Part shown: piece after piece, positions 50,411 to 64,000 of the stretch
Position numbering within the stretch: the first letter of the stretch is position 1
Layout of the letters: every line of letters begins with the position of its first letter
Assembly (NCBI RefSeq): GCF_023008405.1
Contig: NZ_CP095376.1
Location: 644,001-708,000, forward strand
Length of the DNA stretch: 64,000 nt
Direction of reading: 5' to 3'
From: Amycolatopsis sp. FBCC-B4732
Lineage (GTDB): Bacteria; Actinomycetota; Actinomycetes; Mycobacteriales; Pseudonocardiaceae
The notes under the pieces: generated by a model
What the model was told of the DNA's origin: nothing
The model's input: the letters and a program-made list of their open reading frames with translations, nothing else
Databases searched by the model: none
Position numbers and translations under genes: made by a program

Positions 50411-51202
50411 TCAGACGAGCAGGCCGCGGACGGCCTGCGCGACCTCCGGCTGGCTGAGCAGGCCGGAGTGGTCGATGTCGAAGCGGACTTCGCGCGCGCC
50501 GATCTCCAGCGCGCCGGGCAGTTCGGCCGAGCGGATCACGTCGACGCCGGCCAGGTCGGCGGGGACGGTCAGCTGCGAGGCCGCCACGAGGTAGGTCATG
50601 TAGCTGCTGAACCACGAGACCAGCTCCTCGGCGCGGTCGGCTTCCAGGCCGACGCGCTCGAAGGCGGTGCCGCCGACCTCGCGGTAGATGCGCACGAACT
50701 CCTTCGTGAGCGTCTCGAGGTCGTCGTGGGTCTGCTGCGCGGCTTGGCCGGCGGCGTGCGCGTCGCTGACCTCGTCGTCGGTGAGCACGGCCGCGAGGGC
50801 GTCCACCACGCGGAAGAAGCCGTAGTGGAGCACGGTGAACCCGGTCGCGGCGGTCGGATCGAACAGCACGACCCGCGGCTTGTCCTGCCAGGTCGCGATC
50901 CGGTCGGCGATGGCCAGCGCGAACACGCTGGACGCGCAGTAGCCGAACACCGCCTTGACCTCGACGCCGCTGGCCCGCAGCTCGGTGGTCCACCGGTCGA
51001 GGTAGTCGTCGCCGTTCATGCCGGTTTCGTCGCCGACGGCAGGCGGCAGGCTCTCCCACACGCCGTAGGGCGTCTCGAGGTGGGTCGCGAGCTCGGCGAA
51101 CCCCGCCTCCGGTCGCCCGGTGACCGTGAAATCAACCGTGATGATTACTTCCTTGTCGTCCGACTGCTCGTCGATCGGGTGCCATGAATGGAGTTCGGCC
51201 AC
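50411..51202 (-). CDS. Thioesterase-like alpha/beta hydrolase with Cys nucleophile motif
   Basis: A 263-residue alpha/beta-hydrolase-like protein at the head of the NRPS operon. The nucleophile elbow is AVFGYCASSVFALAIAD, with Cys89 where type II thioesterases usually have Ser; Cys variants are known in NRPS/PKS thioesterases. VVLFDPTAATGF could hold the acidic residue, and the C-terminal FDIDHSGLLSQPEVAQAV the catalytic His. It would release or edit acyl or aminoacyl groups on carrier proteins. The GTG start at 51202 has a GGGCGGG site. The divergent promoter shared with the PKS operon contains CCCCTA elements. Confidence 0.72.
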   Translation of the reverse strand: MAELHSWHPIDEQSDDKEVIITVDFTVTGRPEAGFAELATHLETPYGVWESLPPAVGDETGMNGDDYLDRWTTELRASGVEVKAVFGYCASSVFALAIADRIATWQDKPRVVLFDPTAATGFTVLHYGFFRVVDALAAVLTDDEVSDAHAAGQAAQQTHDDLETLTKEFVRIYREVGGTAFERVGLEADRAEELVSWFSSYMTYLVAASQLTVPADLAGVDVIRSAELPGALEIGAREVRFDIDHSGLLSQPEVAQAVRGLLV

Positions 51203-51290
51203 GATTTCCCGCCCTGTCTTTAACTAGCGCAGTCCGGCAGAATAAAGATTTCCGCACGTTGAAGTTAGCAGCGGCCGATCGGGCCGGTAA

Positions 51291-51347
51291 CCCCTAGCGC
51301 GCCCCTAAGCAAGAGGCTGGTGAGCAGCGGTTTCGGGGGGTTAGGGG
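51291..51347. promoter_or_regulatory. CCCCTA/TAGGGG elements in the NRPS-PKS divergent promoter
   Basis: CCCCTAG at 51291-51297 and CCCCTA at 51302-51307 are 11 bases (one helical turn) apart. A reverse TAGGGG lies at 51342-51347. They occupy the centre of the 213-base gap between the NRPS operon (start 51202, minus) and the oxidase-PKS operon (start 51416, plus). Confidence 0.5.
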
Positions 51348-51415
51348 TTGGAGCGGTCAGCGGCGTCACCGTAGTGTTCGGCGAGGTTGGATAAACTCGG
51401 GAATGAGGGCGATCG

Positions 51416-52906
51416 ATGGGTGCGGTAACGGTTCTGCCGGACGACGCCCGGTATGCCGATCTCGTGCGCGGGGTGAACCAGCGCTGGGTCGGCAAACCCG
51501 ATTACGTCTGCGTGGCGACTTCCACCGAAGAGGTCGTGGCCGCGGTCGGCACCGCCGTCCGCGAGGGCAGGCGGATCGCGGTCCGCAGCGGTGGCCACTG
51601 CGTCGAGGCGATGGTCGGCGCCCCGGACGTCCAGGTGGTCATCGACCTTTCCGAGCTCAACCGCATCGACTTCGACCCCGGGCGCGACGCCTTCGCCGTC
51701 GAGCCGGGCGCGACCGTGGGCCAGGCCTACCGGACGCTGTACAAGCGCTGGGGCGTCACCATCCCGGCCGGCTCCTGCCCGAGCGTCGGCCTCGGCGGGC
51801 ACATCGCGGGCGGTGGGTACGGCCCGCTGTCGCGGAAGTTCGGCTACGTCTCCGACCACCTGTACGCGGTCGAGGTCGTCGTGGTGGACGCCGACGGCAC
51901 CGCCCGCGCGGTGGTCGCGACCCGCGACCCCGACGACGAGAACCACGACCTCTGGTGGGCCCACACCGGCGGCGGTGGCGGCAACTTCGGCGTGGTCACG
52001 CGCTACTGGCTGCGGATCCCCGGCGTGACCGGCGCCCCGTCCGCGCTGCTGCCCACCCCGCCCGCGCGGCTGCTGGTGCAGCAGGACGTCTGGGTCTGGG
52101 ACATGCTCGACGAAGCCGCGTTCACCCGCCTGCTGCGCAACCACGGCGACTGGTACGAGCGCAACAGCGCGCCCGGTTCGCCCTACGACGACCTCTACAG
52201 CGGCCTCTGGTGCGGCACGCGCGCTTCGCAGTTCGTCGCCATGTCGACCCAGATCGACAGCTCGCTCCCGAACGCGGCCGGCCTGCTCGACGACTACGTG
52301 GCCGCGATCCGCCGCGACCTCGGCGTCGCCCCGGCGCTGAGCAGCCGCCAGGAGCTGCCGTGGCTGCACTCGACGTCGTGGGGCGGCATCGCCGACAGCG
52401 GCGACCACACGCTGAGCTTCAAGATCAAGGCGGCCGACCTGCGCAAGCGCTGCACCGACGAGCAGGCCGGCAAGATCTACCGGCACCTGCTGCGCAAGGA
52501 CTACGGCAACCACCGCGCCGGCGTGATGTTCGTCGGCTGCGGCGGGCAGATGAACGCCCTTTCGCCGGCCGACACCGCGATCGCGCAGCGCGACTCGATC
52601 CTCAAGCTCGTCTACTCGACGCACTGGGACGCCTCCGAGCAGCCCGGGGCGCACCTGGCGTGGCTGCGCGAGTTCTACGCGGACGTCTACGCGGGGACCG
52701 GCGGGGTGCCGGTGCCGGACGAGCGCACCAACGGCTCCTACGTGAACAACCCGGACTTCGACGTGCAGGACGAGCGGTGGAACCGCTCCGGGCTGGCCTG
52801 GCACGAGCTCTACCACCAGCACAACTACCCGCGGCTGCAGCGGGTCAAGGCGCGCTGGGACCCGGGCGACGTGTTCCGGAACCCGTTTTCCGTGCGTCTT
52901 CCTTGA
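51416..52906 (+). CDS. Bicovalent FAD-dependent oxidase (berberine-bridge-enzyme type)
   Basis: A 496-residue flavoprotein oxidase of the BBE/GOOX family. His61 in AVRSGGHCVEAM and Cys121 in AGSCPSVGLGGHIAGGGYG are the two residues that anchor FAD covalently. The BBE C-terminal motif NYPRLQRVKARWDPGDVFRN is intact. Related enzymes in antibiotic clusters oxidise alcohols or sugars (AknOx) or form C-C and C-O bonds. There is no signal peptide. ATG 51416 has GAGGG upstream. It is the first gene of the PKS operon, 31 bases before the loading-protein gene, so a role in tailoring the polyketide, the sugar or the starter is likely. Confidence 0.92.
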   Translation: MGAVTVLPDDARYADLVRGVNQRWVGKPDYVCVATSTEEVVAAVGTAVREGRRIAVRSGGHCVEAMVGAPDVQVVIDLSELNRIDFDPGRDAFAVEPGATVGQAYRTLYKRWGVTIPAGSCPSVGLGGHIAGGGYGPLSRKFGYVSDHLYAVEVVVVDADGTARAVVATRDPDDENHDLWWAHTGGGGGNFGVVTRYWLRIPGVTGAPSALLPTPPARLLVQQDVWVWDMLDEAAFTRLLRNHGDWYERNSAPGSPYDDLYSGLWCGTRASQFVAMSTQIDSSLPNAAGLLDDYVAAIRRDLGVAPALSSRQELPWLHSTSWGGIADSGDHTLSFKIKAADLRKRCTDEQAGKIYRHLLRKDYGNHRAGVMFVGCGGQMNALSPADTAIAQRDSILKLVYSTHWDASEQPGAHLAWLREFYADVYAGTGGVPVPDERTNGSYVNNPDFDVQDERWNRSGLAWHELYHQHNYPRLQRVKARWDPGDVFRNPFSVRLP

Positions 52907-52937
52907 GAGCCGGACGCCCGACCCCGGAGGTACACCA

Positions 52938-55703
52938 GTGGCCACCCCGACCCTGACGACCGAGCACGAGCACACCGGCAGCGGTCACGACGTCGTGCCC
53001 CTGATCGTCTCCGCCGACAGCAAGGCGGGCCTGCGGTCGAAGGCCCACCGCCTCGCGCGCTACCTCGCCGAGCACCCCGACACGCCGTTCGAGTCGTTCG
53101 CGCGCTCGGTCGCCGCCGAGGACACCGGCCGGGCGCACCGGGCCGTGCTGCTCTCCGGCGGCCGCGACGGCGGCCTGCGCGGGCTGGAGGCCCTCGCGGC
53201 CGGGCAGAACCCGCCGGACGTCGTGCGCGGCAGCGCCCGGCGCGCCGAGCGGGTCGTGTTCGTCTTCCCCGGCCAGGGTTCGCAGTGGCCGGGCATGGCG
53301 CTGGACCTGCTGGAGTGGTCGCCGGTGTTCGCCGGGGAGATCGCGCGCTGCGACGCCGCGCTCGCCGCGTTCGCCGACTGGTCCATTGTGGACGTTCTGC
53401 ACGGGCGTCCCGGCGCGCCCACGCTGGACGACGGCGCCGACGTCGTGCAGCCGGTGCTGTTCGCGGTGATGGTGGCGCTGGCCGCCCTCTGGCGTTCGCA
53501 CGGCGTGGAACCCGCCGCCGTCGTCGGGCACAGCCTCGGCGAGGTCGCCGCGGCCTGCGCGACCGGCGCGCTGTCCCACCAGGACGGCATGCGGGTGGCC
53601 GCGCGGTGGAGCCAGGCGCAGGCCACGCTGTCCGGCCGCGGCGACATGATCTCCGTCCCCCTGCCGGTCGCCGACGTCCGGTCGCGGCTGGCGGGCCGGG
53701 ACGGGCTCGACATCGGTGCCGTGAACGCGCCGTCGTGGGTGGTCGTCTCCGGTGATTCCGGTGCGGTGGAGGAGCTCCTGGCCGACCTGACCGCCGAGGG
53801 CGTGCGGGCCCGGCGCATCCCGGTCGGGCTGGCCGCGCACTCGCGGCACATCGACGGCATCCGCGACCGGCTGCTGGCCGACCTCGCCCCGCTCGCGCCG
53901 TCGTCGACCGCCGTCCCGTTCCACTCGACGGTGACCGAAGGCCCGCTCGACACCGCCGTCCTCGACGCCCGCTACTGGTTCCGGAACCTGCGCAACCCGG
54001 TCCGCTTCGACGAGGCCACCCGCGGGCTCGTCGCGCAGGGCCTCGGCGTCTTCGCCGAGATCAGCCCGCACCCGGTGCTCACGGTCGCGGTGCAGGACAC
54101 GATCGACACGCTGGACGGCCGCGCGGTGGTGCTCGGCTCGATCCGCCGTCGTGAAGACGGCCCGCGCTCGTTCCTCGGCTCGCTCGCCGCGGCCTACGTG
54201 TCCGGCGTCGGCGTCGACTGGACGGCGGCCTTCCCCGGCGGCGCGGAGCCGGTGACGCTGCCGGAGTCCGGTTCGGACGCCACGGTCGCCGCCGCCGGCC
54301 TGCTGGCCGCCGGGCACCCGCTGCTCGGCGCGGCCGTCGAACTCGCCGAGGACGGCGGCTGGCTGTTCACCGGACGGCTGTCGGCCGCGCAGCAGCCGTG
54401 GCTGGCCGGCCACACCGTGTTCGGCCGGACCGTGCTGCCCTCGGCCGTGCTCGTCGAGCTGACCTTGCACGCCGCGTCCGAGCTGGGCTGCGCCCGGATC
54501 GAAGAGCTCACCCAGCACCTGCCGGTCGTCTTCGCCGAAGAGGCGCTGTGCCTGCAGGTGCGGATCGGCCCGGTCGACGACGCCGGGGCGCGCCGGATCG
54601 GCGTGTTCGCCCGGCCCGACTCGGTCGGCGCCGCCCAGGGCGGGCCGTGGACCCGGCACGCGACCGGGATCATGGCCGAGACCGCGGGCGCGGCGGGCGC
54701 GGCCGCACCGCCGGTCGAATGGCCGCCGCCGGGCGCGGTCGCCGAAGACGCCTCGATCGCGCGGGATCGCTTGCGGGCGCACGGGATCGAACTCGGCCCC
54801 GAGTTCGGCGGGCTCACCGGCGCCTGGTCGCTGGACGGCGAGCTGTTCGCCGAAGTGGCGTTGCCGGTGCAGGCCGGGAGCGGTGCCGGGTACGGCATCC
54901 ACCCCGCGCTGCTGGACTCCGCGCTGCAGTCGGTCGCGTTGTTCCCCGCCGCGGCGGAGTCCGAGGGCTGGCTCGCGTCGTCGTGGAGCGGGCTGGCCCT
55001 GCACACGGCGGGCGCGCCGGCACTGCGCGTACGGCTGCGGGCCACCGGCCCGGACTCGGTGTCGGTGGCGGCCACCGACAGCGTGGGGCGCCCGGTCTTC
55101 TCCGCCGAAAACGTCGTGCTCGGGGCGCTGCCGGGGGAGTACGTCCGAGCTCCGCACGCCGAGCCGGTCACCCGCACCGCGCCCGAGGGCGGGCTCGCCG
55201 CGCGGCTGACCGCGCTGCCGGAGCCCGCGCGGGCCGAACTGGTGCTGGACCTGGTCCGCGAGCACACCGCGGAGGTCCTCGGCCGGGACACCGCGGCCGG
55301 GATCGACGGCGACAGCGCGTTCAGCGAGCTCGGGTTCGAGTCGCTGACGGCGGTGGCGCTGCGCAACCGGCTCGCCGAGGCGACCGGGCTGAAGCTGCGC
55401 ACCACCCTGGTCTTCGACTACCCGACCCCGGACGCCCTGGCGGGGCACCTGCTCGGCGCGCTCCGGCCGTCCACCGAGGGCTCCGACGTGCTCGCCGGGC
55501 TCGACCGGCTGGAGCAGGCGCTGTTCGCGGACGCGGGCGGGCCGCCGCTGCACGGCCGGGTCAAGGTCCGGTTGCGCGACCTGCTGTTCCGGCTGGACGG
55601 CACGGACGAGGCGGGCGGCCCCGAAGCCGGGGACGCCCCGCTCGACGCCGCGTCGGACGACGAGATCTTCGCACTGCTCGACCGAGAGCTCGACCTGTCC
55701 TGA
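52938..55703 (+). CDS. PKS loading protein without KS: AT-DH-ACP
   Basis: A 921-residue type I PKS protein. A 105-residue N-terminal linker, which contains no ketosynthase, leads to the AT (about 106-400: FPGQGSQWPG, active Ser199 in GHSLGEVAAA, and AAHS in the place of YASH/HAFH). The DH (about 458-735) keeps both catalytic parts: H492-x3-G-x4-P (GHTVFGRTVLP) and Asp660 in HPALLDSALQ. The ACP follows with Ser802 in LGFESLTA. Amphotericin- and nystatin-type loading modules are KS(Q/S)-AT-DH-ACP, so this looks like that module minus its KS. The GTG start at 52938 has GGAGG eight bases upstream. The next PKS starts 58 bases after the stop. Confidence 0.93.
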   Translation: MATPTLTTEHEHTGSGHDVVPLIVSADSKAGLRSKAHRLARYLAEHPDTPFESFARSVAAEDTGRAHRAVLLSGGRDGGLRGLEALAAGQNPPDVVRGSARRAERVVFVFPGQGSQWPGMALDLLEWSPVFAGEIARCDAALAAFADWSIVDVLHGRPGAPTLDDGADVVQPVLFAVMVALAALWRSHGVEPAAVVGHSLGEVAAACATGALSHQDGMRVAARWSQAQATLSGRGDMISVPLPVADVRSRLAGRDGLDIGAVNAPSWVVVSGDSGAVEELLADLTAEGVRARRIPVGLAAHSRHIDGIRDRLLADLAPLAPSSTAVPFHSTVTEGPLDTAVLDARYWFRNLRNPVRFDEATRGLVAQGLGVFAEISPHPVLTVAVQDTIDTLDGRAVVLGSIRRREDGPRSFLGSLAAAYVSGVGVDWTAAFPGGAEPVTLPESGSDATVAAAGLLAAGHPLLGAAVELAEDGGWLFTGRLSAAQQPWLAGHTVFGRTVLPSAVLVELTLHAASELGCARIEELTQHLPVVFAEEALCLQVRIGPVDDAGARRIGVFARPDSVGAAQGGPWTRHATGIMAETAGAAGAAAPPVEWPPPGAVAEDASIARDRLRAHGIELGPEFGGLTGAWSLDGELFAEVALPVQAGSGAGYGIHPALLDSALQSVALFPAAAESEGWLASSWSGLALHTAGAPALRVRLRATGPDSVSVAATDSVGRPVFSAENVVLGALPGEYVRAPHAEPVTRTAPEGGLAARLTALPEPARAELVLDLVREHTAEVLGRDTAAGIDGDSAFSELGFESLTAVALRNRLAEATGLKLRTTLVFDYPTPDALAGHLLGALRPSTEGSDVLAGLDRLEQALFADAGGPPLHGRVKVRLRDLLFRLDGTDEAGGPEAGDAPLDAASDDEIFALLDRELDLS

Positions 55704-55761
55704 GACGGGGTCGGGCCACCGCCGCCACCAAGGCGCGTACAAGGCACGGAGTTGACGGCAC

Positions 55762-64000
<8,239 letters not shown>

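Overview
The DNA is very GC-rich, almost every gene starts with ATG or GTG behind a GGAGG-like ribosome binding site, and the protein families are actinobacterial. The housekeeping block, the DesR-like glucosidase, the large LuxR-family (LAL) regulator and the style of the intergenic palindromes suggest a member of the Pseudonocardiaceae, most likely Amycolatopsis or a close relative. This is an inference from gene content, not from a search.

Left half (about 1-24500): core chromosome. From 2215 to 20908 the genes follow the neighbourhood known in Mycobacterium tuberculosis as Rv2476c-Rv2464c: NAD-glutamate dehydrogenase, hotdog thioesterase, a conserved hypothetical protein, alpha-glucosidase, truncated haemoglobin O, HNH protein, a CtaJ-like membrane protein, DUF5130-type protein, aminopeptidase N, DsbA-like protein, RpiB and a Nei/Fpg glycosylase. 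Added to this order are an MscS channel, a RibD/DHFR-like reductase, a metallo-beta-lactamase-fold hydrolase, a ComB-like phosphatase and a very unusual gene. That gene, 13103-13528 on the minus strand, encodes 18 copies of the pentapeptide GTRVT spaced by one variable residue and ends in an ssrA-tag-like YALAA. From 20964 to 24532 there is a Gly/Asp-rich membrane protein, an LLM-family oxidoreductase plus SnoaL/KSI-like pair behind a KstR-like box, and a TetR regulator with a small membrane protein.

Right half (about 24500-64000, running off the end): a biosynthetic gene cluster. It holds a LAL regulator, a three-gene GDP-mannose-derived amino-sugar cassette (4,6-dehydratase, glycosyltransferase, aminotransferase) resembling the mycosamine genes of polyene macrolides, and an export and self-protection block (NarL-type regulator, DrrAB-like ABC exporter, OleD-like macrolide glycosyltransferase, small membrane protein, divergent histidine kinase with a lipoprotein). 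A secreted GH3 beta-glucosidase with a PA14 domain follows, like DesR/OleR. A DUF222/HNH gene and a decayed IS5-type transposase interrupt the cluster at 41323-43020. Next is a minus-strand NRPS operon (thioesterase-like hydrolase, stand-alone N-methyltransferase set in an adenylation-domain remnant, C-A*-PCP, A-PCP, P450). Divergent from it runs a flavin oxidase - type I PKS operon.

The PKS begins with an AT-DH-ACP protein that has no KS. It continues with KS-AT-KR-ACP and then KS-AT-KR, both ATs methylmalonyl-type and both KRs A-type. This is the extension logic of the first two modules of amphotericin/nystatin-type polyenes. I infer a glycosylated polyketide, possibly a polyene-like macrolide, decorated with or joined to an N-methylated amino-acid unit. 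A putative shared operator built from CCCCTA/TAGGGG elements lies in the three main cluster promoters (28177-28225, 36729-36760, 51291-51347).
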